Shown here piece after piece: positions 9,949-18,747 of a stretch of DNA of 64,000 nucleotides. How positions within the stretch are numbered: the first letter of the stretch is position 1; each line of letters starts with the position of its first letter. The notes below the pieces were generated by a model. It was not told the DNA's origin. It worked only from the letters and a program-made list of their open reading frames with translations, and did not search any database. Origin of the DNA: Pseudomonadota bacterium (GTDB lineage: Bacteria > Pseudomonadota > Gammaproteobacteria > Steroidobacterales > Steroidobacteraceae); the NCBI GenBank assembly GCA_018241525.1, contig JAFEDR010000009.1, forward strand, positions 186,001 through 250,000, given 5' to 3'. Both the position numbers and the translations under genes were made by a program.

Positions 9949-10407
9949 ATGGAACCGGACCCGGCCATCACCAGCATCGCGCACGCGATCCAGCTCGCGA
10001 TCGCACCGGTCTTCCTGCTGACCGGCATCGGTTCGCTGCTGTCGGTCATGACGAGCCGACTGGCGCGCGTGATCGACCGCGCCCGGGCGCTCGAGCGCGC
10101 CTGGCCGGACCTCGGCACCGAGCAGCAGGCGGACGTGCGCGAGGAACTCGCCACGCTCTCGCATCGCGCGATCGTCGCCAGCTGGTCGATCAACCTCGGC
10201 GCATTCGCGGCGCTGCTGATCTGCTCGCTGATCGCGACGCTCTTTGCGGAGGCGATCGCCGGCATCAACCTGCGCTGGCTCGTCGGCGCGCTGTTCATCG
10301 CCGCGATGGTGACGCTGAGCACGGGGCTGCTGTGCTTCCTGCGGGAGGTCCACGTCGCGATCCACACGCTGCGCATCGGGCCGCCGCCGCGACGACCCGC
10401 TGCGTAG
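9949..10407 (+). CDS. DUF2721 family membrane protein
   Basis: This 152-residue protein starts [33 protein letters not shown], the typical opening of the DUF2721 family. A membrane helix (about residues 14-32) is followed by a cytoplasmic charged helix with [13 protein letters not shown] and [10 protein letters not shown], then two more membrane helices (about 84-104 and 112-132). The function of the family is unknown. A GAGGTGCCCC ribosome site precedes the ATG. Nothing in the neighbours suggests a specific role. Confidence 0.85.
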   Translation: MEPDPAITSIAHAIQLAIAPVFLLTGIGSLLSVMTSRLARVIDRARALERAWPDLGTEQQADVREELATLSHRAIVASWSINLGAFAALLICSLIATLFAEAIAGINLRWLVGALFIAAMVTLSTGLLCFLREVHVAIHTLRIGPPPRRPAA

Positions 10408-10516
10408 GCCCGCGGCGCGGGGAACTGCGCCCGGCGCGCACGGTCAGACCGGCTGCCGCCGCGACCGGCGCGCGCGCCGGGCTCAGGGTCGCGGCCCTGT
10501 CACGACCGTCCGCGTT

Positions 10517-10525
10517 TGCTACATT
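10517..10525 (+). promoter_or_regulatory. Extended -10 promoter element (TGCTACATT)
   Basis: TGCTACATT has the extended -10 form TGnTAnnnT. It would start transcription near 10531. That places an in-frame TTG at 10524 upstream of the transcript and supports the GTG at 10578 as the start of the exported protein. Nearly the same nine bases occur before the PepSY gene at 16545-16553. Confidence 0.4.
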
Positions 10526-10577
10526 GCCGGCCTTCCCCCGGGCATCCCGCCACGAGACCCTTGCGCAGGCCCCACCG

Positions 10578-13073
10578 GTGTTTCGCGTCCCCTCCGCTTT
10601 GGCTGCCGTGGCCCTGGCAACGCTCGCGAGCCTGCCGGCACCGGCCCGTGCCGCCGAGTCCGCGCAGTTCGACCTCGCGGGGCCGCGGCTGCACGCGGAG
10701 GTGACGCGCGGCGCGCGCACGCTGCCGATCACCCAGGTGCCGAGCCTGCAGGCGGGCGACCGCATCATGCTGCGCGCCGACCTGCCGGCGGACCAGTCGG
10801 CGCACTACCTGCTGGTGGTCGCGTTCCTGCGCGGACCGACCAATCCGCCGCCATCCGACTGGTTCTTCCGCTGCGACACCTGGACGGCACCGTGCAACCG
10901 CCGCGGCCTGTCGCTGGTTGTGCCGACCGAGGCGCAGCAGCTGCTGGTGTTCTTCGCGCCGCAGACCGGCGGCGACTTCAAGACGCTGACGAGTGCGATC
11001 CAGGGCCGCCCGGGCGCGTTCGTGCGCGCCGCGCAGGGTCTCACCCAGGCGATGCTGGACCGGCTGCGCCTCGAGCAGTACCTCGCCGGCGTGCAGGACC
11101 TGAGCGCGCACGACCCCGCCCGGCTCAAGGACGTGGCGCCGGTGCTGGCGCGCAGCCTCGCGATCAAGGTCGAGGAGAAATGCCTCGACCGGATCCCCGC
11201 GCTGCAGGCGCCGTGCCTGATGCAGGGCCAGGAGTCGCTGATCCTGAACGACGGCCACGGCACCTCGATGGTCTCGACACTGACGTCGGGACCGGCGAGC
11301 GACCTCGCGATCCAGGCCGGCAACACGCCGCTGATGTCCTCCGGTGCCCACCTGCCGTTGATCGGCTCGCTGCTCGACATCGCGCGGCTGCTCGACACCT
11401 TCCACACGGCGCAGTACCAGTACATCCCGGCGCTCGCCCTGCCGCGCGGCGACCACCTGGCACTGATGCTGAACACGCCGCCCTCGTTCCACGACCCGAA
11501 GTCGGTGCTCGTGGCCGCGATCGCCGCGATCGAGGCTCCCCAGCCGCCGGCGCTGCACGCCGCCGAGCCCGACCGCGTGTACTGCTCGCGCCGCAATCCG
11601 CTCGAGCTCGCGACCCAGGGCCCGCCGGCGGTGTTCGCGACCGGCTTCGCGCACGACCTCGTACTCAGCCTCACCGACCGGCACGGCGCGGCCGTCGAGC
11701 TGCCCGCGCACCCCGACGCGCGCCACGGCGGATTCAGCGTGGACGCGGCCGGCCTCGCCGGCCGTGAGCTCGACGCGACGGTCACCGCGCGGCTGCACGG
11801 CGCATGGGGCTTCGACCGGCTGGAAGGGCCGGCGTTCGCGCTCGCGGGTCCCGCGCAGGCCGCGCTCGCGATCGCCCCCGGCGAGGCGCCCGACCTCGTG
11901 ATCGGCGGCACGCGCACCGTGCACCTGGCCGGTGCCTCGCTCGCCTGCATCGACGAGGTGCGGCTGCGCGATGCGGGCGGGCATGAGACGCCGCTCGCCT
12001 GGGAGGCGGGCAAGGACCGCCAGCTCGCGGTCCGGGTCGCGCTCGAGTCGGCGGTTCCGGGCCCACTGACGCTGCTCGTGCGGCAGCACGGCCTCGAGGC
12101 GCCTCAGGAGATTGCGCTGCGCGCCTACGTCGAGCCGGCGCGGATCGAGGCGCTCGTGCTGCACGCGGGCGACACCGGCGCGACGCTGCGCGGCCTGCAC
12201 CTCGAGCAGGTCGAGCGCGTGACGCTGGACGGGACACCGCTCGTGCTCGGCGCACTCGCGACCAGCGACGGCAAGGACGAGCTCGAACTCGGCAGTGACG
12301 ACGCCGCGCCCCTGCGCACGCTCGCCGCCGGCGCGGCGCTGCACGGCGTCGCGCTGCTGCGCGACGGTCGCGAGCTGCCGTTCCGCGCGACCGTCGCGGT
12401 GGCGCGACCGGCCGCCACGCTGCTGTCGCAGAGCCTGGAGCGCACTGCCGGCGGCACTGTCGAGATCAGCCTCGGCGAGCGCGGCGAGTGGCCGGTCGAC
12501 GCGCGCGTCACCTTCTCGATCCGCACCCGCTGGCCGGGACGCAACTTCCGCGACGCCGCGATCGAGATCGCCGCCACCGACGACTCCTTCGCCGCGACGC
12601 TGAGCGCACGCGACGGCAGCGTGACGTTCCAGAACGCCGGCGTCGCGATCGCGAGCTTCGTACCGGCCAGCGCCTTCGGCAGCTCGGCGTTCGGGCCGCT
12701 GAAGTTCCGCGTCACGCTCGACGGCACGGCGAGCGACTGGCAGCCGCTCGCGACGGTCGTGCGGCTGCCGGCGCTGCGCGGCCTCGAGTGCCCCGAGTCG
12801 GGCGCCGGCGCCTGCCAGCTGAGCGGCAGCGGCCTCTACTTGCTCGAGGCCATCTCGGCCGGGCCGCGCTTCACCACGGCGGTGCGCGTACCGGAGGGCT
12901 ACACGGGCTCGACGATCAGCGTGCCGCGGCCAAGCGGCGGCAAGCTCTACTTCCGGTTGCGCGACGATCCCCGCGCGATCAGCAGCGCCAGCCTACTGCT
13001 CCCGGCGGCGGCCGCCGCGCATCCGGCGCCGACGCCGGGCGATGCCGACGCGCGCAGCGTGCCGGAGCGCTAG
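10578..13073 (+). CDS. Large exported protein of unknown function
   Basis: I do not recognise this 831-residue protein. From the GTG at 10578 it begins with a signal peptide (FRVPSALAAVALATLASLPAPARA). The mature chain opens with QFDLAGPRLHAEVTRGARTLPITQ and contains paired cysteines near residues 100-110 (WFFRCDTWTAPCNRRG), further Cys around 200-215 and 330, and then a long run of beta-rich, repetitive-looking segments (VHLAGASL, ARIEALVLHAGDTGATLRGLHLEQVERVTLDG) resembling stacked Ig-like domains. It is therefore probably periplasmic or surface-exposed with disulfides. It ends 17 bp before a membrane multiheme cytochrome, which suggests joint expression. The exact start is uncertain. Confidence 0.7.
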   Translation: MFRVPSALAAVALATLASLPAPARAAESAQFDLAGPRLHAEVTRGARTLPITQVPSLQAGDRIMLRADLPADQSAHYLLVVAFLRGPTNPPPSDWFFRCDTWTAPCNRRGLSLVVPTEAQQLLVFFAPQTGGDFKTLTSAIQGRPGAFVRAAQGLTQAMLDRLRLEQYLAGVQDLSAHDPARLKDVAPVLARSLAIKVEEKCLDRIPALQAPCLMQGQESLILNDGHGTSMVSTLTSGPASDLAIQAGNTPLMSSGAHLPLIGSLLDIARLLDTFHTAQYQYIPALALPRGDHLALMLNTPPSFHDPKSVLVAAIAAIEAPQPPALHAAEPDRVYCSRRNPLELATQGPPAVFATGFAHDLVLSLTDRHGAAVELPAHPDARHGGFSVDAAGLAGRELDATVTARLHGAWGFDRLEGPAFALAGPAQAALAIAPGEAPDLVIGGTRTVHLAGASLACIDEVRLRDAGGHETPLAWEAGKDRQLAVRVALESAVPGPLTLLVRQHGLEAPQEIALRAYVEPARIEALVLHAGDTGATLRGLHLEQVERVTLDGTPLVLGALATSDGKDELELGSDDAAPLRTLAAGAALHGVALLRDGRELPFRATVAVARPAATLLSQSLERTAGGTVEISLGERGEWPVDARVTFSIRTRWPGRNFRDAAIEIAATDDSFAATLSARDGSVTFQNAGVAIASFVPASAFGSSAFGPLKFRVTLDGTASDWQPLATVVRLPALRGLECPESGAGACQLSGSGLYLLEAISAGPRFTTAVRVPEGYTGSTISVPRPSGGKLYFRLRDDPRAISSASLLLPAAAAAHPAPTPGDADARSVPER

Positions 13074-13090
13074 CCCCTGCCCGCGCGCAC

Positions 13091-14008
13091 GTGAAGTTCC
13101 CGGCCACGGTCATCGCGTTCGCCTGGGAGATCGCGCAGGTCCTCGGCGCGCTCGCCGCCGTCGCGATGCTGGCGCTCTGCGTCGCGCCGGTTCGCCGCCG
13201 GCGCCTCGCCGTCGCGCCGCTCGCCCTGCCGCGCCACGAGCTCGTCGGCTGGGTCGCGCTCGGGACGGCACTCGGGCACGTGCTGCTCTCGATCGGCGCC
13301 GATCGCCGCGTCCTCGAGCACCTGAAAGCGACGGCACCCGTCTACGAATGGGCCGGCCTCGTCGCGCTCGGGCTGCTGCTGCTGCTCACGGTCCCGGCGA
13401 CGGAGTCGCTGCGCCGTCGCCTGTGGCCGACGCACCGCCCGTTCCGGCTGACGCATCTCGTGCTGTCCGCGATCGCGCTGCCTCTGGTCGTGGCGCACGT
13501 CGTCACGACCGGCCGCTACATCCATGGGCTCGTGCTGACGGCGATCGTCGCGGGCATTGCGGCACTCGCACTCGTCGGTCTCCTCGCCGGCCGACCGCGC
13601 GCGGCGGGGCCGGAGGTGCGCGCGGGCGCCGCTCGTGGCCAGGCGCTGCCGTCGCCGCTGATCGCGCTGCTGCTGCTCGCGGCCGCAGGCTCGCTCGCTC
13701 TCCTCTATCCGGGCGCGACGCTCGCGCTGCGCGAGGGGCTCGTTCGCCGCCAGCAGCCGTTGCGGGTCGGCTTCCCGCACGAGAAGCACACCGAGGTCAA
13801 TTGCATCCGCTGCCACCACAACTACGCCGACCACACCGGGCTCGAGACCTGCATCGGCTGCCACCGCAGCGCCCGCGCCGACCTCAAGGCGGGTGCCGAG
13901 GCACGCTTCCACGAGTTCTGCGTCGGCTGCCACCGGGCGCCGGAACCGCCGCTGTCGAAGCACGGGCCGACGACCGGTTGCACGACCTGCCACGGGCCGG
14001 TCCGGTGA
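13091..14008 (+). CDS. Membrane-anchored tetraheme cytochrome c with six-helix membrane domain
   Basis: The 305-residue protein combines a membrane half and a heme half. Residues about 1-200 form roughly six hydrophobic helices carrying histidines (GTALGHVLL, LTHLVLSAIALPLVVAHVVTTGRYIHG) arranged like a ferric-reductase or cytochrome b-type domain. The last 75 residues hold four CXXCH heme c sites (CIRCH, CIGCH, CVGCH, CTTCH) with extra histidines (FPHEKH, CHHNYADH) suitable as bis-His ligands, as in cytochrome c3/c7. It probably passes electrons between the membrane and a periplasmic partner. The GTG start at 13091 lies 17 bp after the exported protein gene. The redox partner is not apparent in the window. 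Confidence 0.82.
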   Translation: MKFPATVIAFAWEIAQVLGALAAVAMLALCVAPVRRRRLAVAPLALPRHELVGWVALGTALGHVLLSIGADRRVLEHLKATAPVYEWAGLVALGLLLLLTVPATESLRRRLWPTHRPFRLTHLVLSAIALPLVVAHVVTTGRYIHGLVLTAIVAGIAALALVGLLAGRPRAAGPEVRAGAARGQALPSPLIALLLLAAAGSLALLYPGATLALREGLVRRQQPLRVGFPHEKHTEVNCIRCHHNYADHTGLETCIGCHRSARADLKAGAEARFHEFCVGCHRAPEPPLSKHGPTTGCTTCHGPVR

Positions 14009-14134
14009 CGAGGGCTGCCGCCGGCACCGGCCGCGGCGTCAGGCGCGACATAACCCGGGCAACTGGCGGCGACGGCAGGCGCCTGTCACGCCGGCCGGGG
14101 TAACATGGCGCCCGCTGCGGGCCGGGACCGCGAG

Positions 14135-16474
14135 ATGTCCATCCTCACGAGACTCATTAATAAGGACCCTGCCGGAGACGGCACCACCCCGGCGGCGGTG
14201 CCGGCGGCGGCGCCTGCGCCGGATCCGGCCGTCGAGGCCGCGGCCCGCGCCCGCGACGAGGAAGCGGCCGTCGCCGCCGCACTCGCGGCCGGCGATGGCG
14301 CGGCACTCGCGCGCTGGGTGCTGGAGGGAAGCTCGAGCCGCGTCCGGCAGCAGGCCGCCCAGGCGATCCAGGATCCCGAGCAACTGCGCGAGCTGATCCG
14401 GGCGGTTCGCGGCGGCAACGACAAGAACGTCTACCGGATCCTGACGGCGACCCGCGACGCGCAACTCGCCGACATCCGCGGCGTGCAGCAGCAGCAGGCC
14501 GACGCCGAGGCGACCGCGGCCGCGATCGCGCGCCACGCGGTGCTGCCGTACGACCCGCTGAACGTCGCGACGATCGAGCAGCTCGCGCGTCGCTGGGAAT
14601 CGCTGGCGACGCACGCCCCGGCCGGACTTGCGGCCGAGGTCGCCGCGCACCTCGAACGCGCCGCCAGCGTGGTCCGCGAGCACGAGCGATCGCTCGCCGA
14701 GGCCGCGGCACGCGAGAGCGAGCGCCAGACCGCGCTCGAGAACGCCAGCCGCGAACGCGAGGCGGCGACCGCGGCCGCCGCCGAGGCCGCGGCCGCGGCG
14801 ACCGCCGAGCAGGCCCAGCTCGCCGAGGCCGCGCGCGAGGCTGCGCGCCTGCGCCAGGAAACCGAGGGTAGCGCGGTGCGCGAGATCGTCGGCCTCCTGC
14901 GCCAGGCCCAGGCCGCCCTCGACCGGGGCTCCACGGCGCGCGCCGCCCGTCTGCACGAGACGCTGGCCGCGCGCCTGCCCGGGGCTCCGGCCCTGCCGCC
15001 GTGGTTCGCGCGCCAGTGGCAGACGGTCGAGGCGCGGGTGGCGGAGCTTCGCGACTGGAAGACCTTTACCGTCGCGCCGAAGCGCGCCGAGCTGCTGCGA
15101 CGCATGCAGGGCCTGATCGGCGCGGAGATGTCGCCCGAGGAGCTCGCCCGTCGCATCAAGGGCCTGCAGGAAGAATGGCGCACGCTCGCCCGCGGGGCGC
15201 CCGAGGAACAAGCGCCGGAGTGGCAGCCGTTCCAGGAGGCCGCGAACAAGGCCTACGAGCCGTGCCGCGAGCATTTCGCGCGCCAGGCGGCGGTGCGGCG
15301 CGAGAACCAACAGCGCCGCGAGTCACTGCTCGCGCGGCTGGCGGCCTTCGCCGCTGAGCAGCTTGGCGAGGACGCCGACTGGCGCCACGTCGGGCGCGTG
15401 CTCGCGGAGGCGCGCGACGAGTGGCGACGCTATGCGCCGGTCGACCAGGCCGTCGTCAAGGGACTGCAGGAGCGGTTCCACGCGCAGCTCGGCGAGATCC
15501 AGGGGCGTCTGCAGGCCGAGATCGGACGCCACGTCGAGACGAAGCGGGCGCTGATCAGCCGCGCTGCCGAGCTGATCGCCGCGCCCGACACGCGCGCCGC
15601 CATCGACGAGGCGAAGCAACTGCAGCGGCGCTGGCAGGCGACCGGCTACGTGCCGCGCGAAACCGACGGCGGCCTGTGGGCGGAATTCCGCCGGCACTGT
15701 GATGCGATCTTCGCGCGCAGCGCGCAGGAGAGCGCGGCGTTCGCCGCGGCGCTCGACGCGCAGGAGTCGCGCGCGACCGCGCTCTGCGCGGAGCTCGAGG
15801 CCCTCGCCGGACTCGAGGGCGACGCGCTGCGCAGCGGCGCCCGCGAGCTCGATCGGCTGCGCGGCGAGTTCGACGGCATCGAGCTGCCGCGGCGCTCGGC
15901 GCGCGAGCTGCGGCAGCGCTTCTCGAAGGCGTCGACGCGGCTCGGCGAGGCACTGCGCCGCGATCGGGCGGCCGCGGCCGGCCGCGCCTGGGACGAGGTC
16001 TACGCCGCGGCGGATGCACTGCGTGGCTGGCGCCTCGCGCAGACGCCGGACGCGGATGACGCCGAGGCAACCGCGCGGCGCGAGGCGGCTGCGGCCGCGA
16101 TCGGCGCGCTCGGCGAAACGCCGAAGGGGGTCAAGGCGCTGCTCGAGCGGCGCTTCGCGGCCACGGAGCCGAACGCCCCGGCGGATCTCGCCGCGAACGA
16201 GGCGGCGCTGCGCCTGCTGTGCGTGCGTGCGGAACTGGGCTGCGACATGCCTTCGCCCGAGCCGGACCAGTCGCTGCGGCGCGAATACCAGATGAAGCGC
16301 CTCGTCGAGTCGATGGGCCGGGGCGAGCCGGTCGCCGCGGCCTCGCCGGACGAGCTCGCGCTCGCCTGGCTCGCGGTCGGGCCGGTCGCCGACGCGGCCT
16401 ATGCCGGTCTCGTCGCGCGCTTCCGCGAGTGCCACGGGCGCGCCACCCGCAGCTCCGGCGGCGGCCACCGCTGA
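14135..16474 (+). CDS. DUF349 domain-containing protein
   Basis: A 779-residue cytoplasmic protein built almost entirely of charged helices. It starts MSILTRLINKD, the usual opening of gammaproteobacterial DUF349 proteins. An upstream in-frame ATG at 14105 overlaps a likely -10 (TAACAT, 14101-14106) and is rejected. An Ala/Glu-rich coiled coil lies at about residues 175-260. Repeats of the DUF349 type (WQATGYVPRE..LWAEFRRHCDAIF, W..LARGAPEEQAPEWQPFQEAANKAYEPC) fill the middle and C-terminal parts. The molecular function of the family is not established. It is a stand-alone gene typical of proteobacterial core genomes. Confidence 0.85.
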   Translation: MSILTRLINKDPAGDGTTPAAVPAAAPAPDPAVEAAARARDEEAAVAAALAAGDGAALARWVLEGSSSRVRQQAAQAIQDPEQLRELIRAVRGGNDKNVYRILTATRDAQLADIRGVQQQQADAEATAAAIARHAVLPYDPLNVATIEQLARRWESLATHAPAGLAAEVAAHLERAASVVREHERSLAEAAARESERQTALENASREREAATAAAAEAAAAATAEQAQLAEAAREAARLRQETEGSAVREIVGLLRQAQAALDRGSTARAARLHETLAARLPGAPALPPWFARQWQTVEARVAELRDWKTFTVAPKRAELLRRMQGLIGAEMSPEELARRIKGLQEEWRTLARGAPEEQAPEWQPFQEAANKAYEPCREHFARQAAVRRENQQRRESLLARLAAFAAEQLGEDADWRHVGRVLAEARDEWRRYAPVDQAVVKGLQERFHAQLGEIQGRLQAEIGRHVETKRALISRAAELIAAPDTRAAIDEAKQLQRRWQATGYVPRETDGGLWAEFRRHCDAIFARSAQESAAFAAALDAQESRATALCAELEALAGLEGDALRSGARELDRLRGEFDGIELPRRSARELRQRFSKASTRLGEALRRDRAAAAGRAWDEVYAAADALRGWRLAQTPDADDAEATARREAAAAAIGALGETPKGVKALLERRFAATEPNAPADLAANEAALRLLCVRAELGCDMPSPEPDQSLRREYQMKRLVESMGRGEPVAAASPDELALAWLAVGPVADAAYAGLVARFRECHGRATRSSGGGHR

Positions 16475-16544
16475 GCGGCCGGGGCGCTGGCCCGGGCGCG
16501 ACGGAGAAAGGCCCCGCGGCGCGTATCGGGTCCCCGCGGCGCCT

Positions 16545-16553
16545 TGCTACATA
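16545..16553 (+). promoter_or_regulatory. Extended -10 element immediately before a start codon
   Basis: TGCTACATA fits the extended -10 form and ends only seven bases before the ATG at 16561. Transcription would begin at or next to the start codon, giving a leaderless mRNA; no ribosome site could then be used. Confidence 0.35.
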
Positions 16554-16560
16554 GCGGCGG

Positions 16561-17637
16561 ATGCGCCCCCTCTTTCGCCGGCTGCATCGCTACCTCGGCC
16601 TCGCACTGCTCGCGCTTTGGCTGATCCAGGCCGCGACCGGCGTGCTGATGGTGTTCCACTGGGAACTCGGCGATGCGACCGCGCCCGGCCCCTCGGCGCC
16701 CGCCGACTGGCCCGCGCTCGAGCGGCGCATCGACGCGCTCGCCGCCGAGCACCCCGGGAGCCGCGTGACGTCCGTCTACCCGACCGGCGGCCGCGACGGG
16801 CGCTTCGACCTCTTCGTCGAGGGCGCCGACGGCGCCGGGCAGGCGGTGCTCGTGGACGGCGCGGGCAGCGAGATCGGCCGCTGGCGATCGGGCGGCGGGC
16901 TCGCCGGCACCCGCTGGCTGGAGGCCGCGGTGACGCTCCACCAGACACTCTTTGCCGGCCACCGCGGACGCCTGCTGATCGGTGCGAGCGGCCTGCTGCT
17001 GCTGACGAACCTGCTGCTCGGGCTGCGACTCGCCTGGCCAGCGCGCGGCCAGTGGGGTCGCGCGCTCGCGTTCCTGCGACGCGGCCCGGCAACCGTGCGG
17101 CTGCACGCCTGGCACCGGACGCTCGGCCTGTGGCTCGCGTTGCCGCTGCTCGTGGTCGCGGGTGCCGGGGTGCTGCTCGCCTTCGACGATGCCGTCGAGG
17201 ACTGGCTGGTGGGCGCGGAGCCGGCGCCCTCGATCCTGGCCGTGCGCTCGCCGCCCGCGGTGGGTCCGGCGCATGCCGTGCAGCTGGCGCTCGATCGCTT
17301 CCCCGACGCGATTTTCTCCGGGCTCACGATGCCGAGCGACGAGCGTCCCTGGTACCGGGTGCGCCTGCGCCAGCGCGGCGAGATCCGCCGCGTGTTCGGC
17401 ACCACGACCGTGCTGATCGGGCTCGGCAATGGGATGGTCGAGGTCGCGAACGATCCGCGCGGAGCCTCCTGGCAGCGGCGGTTCGTCGACGCCTGCTACC
17501 CGGTCCACACCGGCGAGGCCGCCGGGCTCGGCGGCCGCCTGCTCGCGCTCGCGACCGCGCTCGGGCTGCTGACTTCGATCGTGCTCGGCGGCACGCTGTG
17601 GTGGCGGCGCCGGAGCCGGCCCGCGCCACCGAACTAA
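16561..17637 (+). CDS. PepSY-associated transmembrane protein
   Basis: A 358-residue inner-membrane protein of the PepSY_TM type. It has the family opening RRLHRYLGLALLALWLIQAATG with the first helix at about residues 12-35. A periplasmic PepSY-like domain, a helix pair near 140-160, a second histidine-bearing segment (LHAWHRTLGLWLALPLLVVAGAG, about 180-202), a second periplasmic domain and a last helix near 325-345 follow. Such proteins often accompany TonB-dependent receptors and are linked to reductive release of iron from siderophores, though proof exists only for some. At 358 residues it is at the short end of the family. It is followed 11 bp later by a small exported protein, so the two are likely co-transcribed. 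Confidence 0.85.
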   Translation: MRPLFRRLHRYLGLALLALWLIQAATGVLMVFHWELGDATAPGPSAPADWPALERRIDALAAEHPGSRVTSVYPTGGRDGRFDLFVEGADGAGQAVLVDGAGSEIGRWRSGGGLAGTRWLEAAVTLHQTLFAGHRGRLLIGASGLLLLTNLLLGLRLAWPARGQWGRALAFLRRGPATVRLHAWHRTLGLWLALPLLVVAGAGVLLAFDDAVEDWLVGAEPAPSILAVRSPPAVGPAHAVQLALDRFPDAIFSGLTMPSDERPWYRVRLRQRGEIRRVFGTTTVLIGLGNGMVEVANDPRGASWQRRFVDACYPVHTGEAAGLGGRLLALATALGLLTSIVLGGTLWWRRRSRPAPPN

Positions 17638-17648
17638 AGGAGACGCCC

Positions 17649-18065
17649 ATGAGAACGCCGACCGCATCGCTCGTCCTGATGCTCGCCCTCGCCGCCGCCG
17701 GCGCGTGCGTGCCGGCGCTCGCCGATCCGAGCGAGCGCGAGATAGAGATCTACCACATCGCGCCCGGCCAGCACGCCGCGTTCCTGCGCTTCATTGCGCT
17801 CCTCGACGAGGCGAACGCGCGGGCCGGATTGCCGCCGCGCCAGCTGTACGTCCACGAGGATGGTGCCTCCTGGGACTTCATCCTGATCCAGCCGAACGAC
17901 GTGACGCCCGAGCAATCGAAGGCCCTCGATGCCGCGTACAAGGCACTCAAGATCCCGCAGGGCGGCAAGTTCTTCGTCGCGATCCGCCAGTTCATCGTCG
18001 ACCACACCGACACCGTCGCGACCGGGCCGACCACCGCCGCCGACTGGCTCAAGAAGCTCGAATGA
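17649..18065 (+). CDS. Small exported protein of unknown function
   Basis: A 138-residue protein with a clear signal peptide (MRTPTASLVLMLALAAAGACVPALA) and a compact mature domain of about 112 residues that begins DPSEREIEIYHIAPGQHAAFLRFIALL. The pattern of strand, helix, then FILIQPND resembles the ferredoxin-like fold of monooxygenase/NIPSNAP-type proteins, but I cannot assign a family. AAGGAGACGCCC before the ATG is a strong ribosome site. It follows the PepSY gene closely and so may work with it in the periplasm. Confidence 0.75.
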   Translation: MRTPTASLVLMLALAAAGACVPALADPSEREIEIYHIAPGQHAAFLRFIALLDEANARAGLPPRQLYVHEDGASWDFILIQPNDVTPEQSKALDAAYKALKIPQGGKFFVAIRQFIVDHTDTVATGPTTAADWLKKLE

Positions 18066-18111
18066 GGCGAGCGGCGCACGCCCCGCGCGGCGCCCGTCGG
18101 CGGGTCGCGGC

Positions 18112-18747
18112 ATGAACGGGCCGGACGAGCGCTACGCACCGGCGCGCGAGGCCGACGTCGCGCGCCTCGTGCGCGAGCACCCGCTCGCGTGGGTGTTCAC
18201 GGCGGTGGGCGATGACTGGCGCGCGACGCTGCTGCCGCTGCGGGCCGAGGGCGCGGACGACGACCGGCCGGTCGCCGCCTTCCTCGGCCACTTCGCCGCC
18301 GGCAACCCGCACGTCGCACTGCTGCGGCGCGCGCCGCGGGCGGTGCTGCTGTTCGCGGGCGTCCACGGCTACGTTTCGCCGTCGTGGATGCGCGATCGCA
18401 CCCAGGCACCGACCTGGAACTACGCCTCGGTGCAGTACCTCGTCGACCTCGAATGGCTGGAGGTCGCGGGCGAGCGCGACCGGGTCCTCGCCACGCAGGT
18501 CGCGGACCACGAGGCCGGGCGCGACCGGGCCTGGCATGCGGGTGAGATGGGCCCGCGCTACGCCACGCTCGCGCGCCGGGTCGTCGCGTTTCGCGCGCGG
18601 GTGCGCGAGCGCCGGCTCAAGTTCAAGCTCGGCCAGGACGAACGCGACGATGTGTACGCAGACATCAGCGCGGCGCTCGGCCGGGAGGGCCAGGACGAGC
18701 TGCGGGCGTGGATGGCGGCGGCGAACCCGTCGCGGCCAGTGCGCTAG
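18112..18747 (+). CDS. PaiB-like FMN-binding split-barrel protein
   Basis: This 211-residue protein matches the PaiB family: N-terminal HPLAWVFT, FLGHFAAGNPHVALL, VLLFAGVHGYVSPSWM, TWNYASVQ and the C-terminal signature RRLKFKLGQDERDDVYADI. PaiB proteins bind FMN in a split barrel and are often annotated as negative regulators of sporulation or protease genes, but in proteobacteria they are probably flavin-dependent enzymes or sensors. The gene begins 46 bp after the small exported protein and its stop abuts the stop of the converging AraC gene. No regulatory target can be inferred. Confidence 0.88.
   Translation: MNGPDERYAPAREADVARLVREHPLAWVFTAVGDDWRATLLPLRAEGADDDRPVAAFLGHFAAGNPHVALLRRAPRAVLLFAGVHGYVSPSWMRDRTQAPTWNYASVQYLVDLEWLEVAGERDRVLATQVADHEAGRDRAWHAGEMGPRYATLARRVVAFRARVRERRLKFKLGQDERDDVYADISAALGREGQDELRAWMAAANPSRPVR

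Noticed and set aside
9894..10577. N-terminal extension of the 10578-13073 gene by 228 codons
   Set aside because: The extension overlaps the DUF2721 gene in another frame, is Arg/Ala-rich, and would bury the signal peptide. A promoter-like element lies at 10517.
14750..14860. Repetitive GCC/GAG-rich DNA that looks like a tandem repeat
   Set aside because: It encodes the Ala/Glu coiled coil of the DUF349 protein and shows no exact repeat unit.
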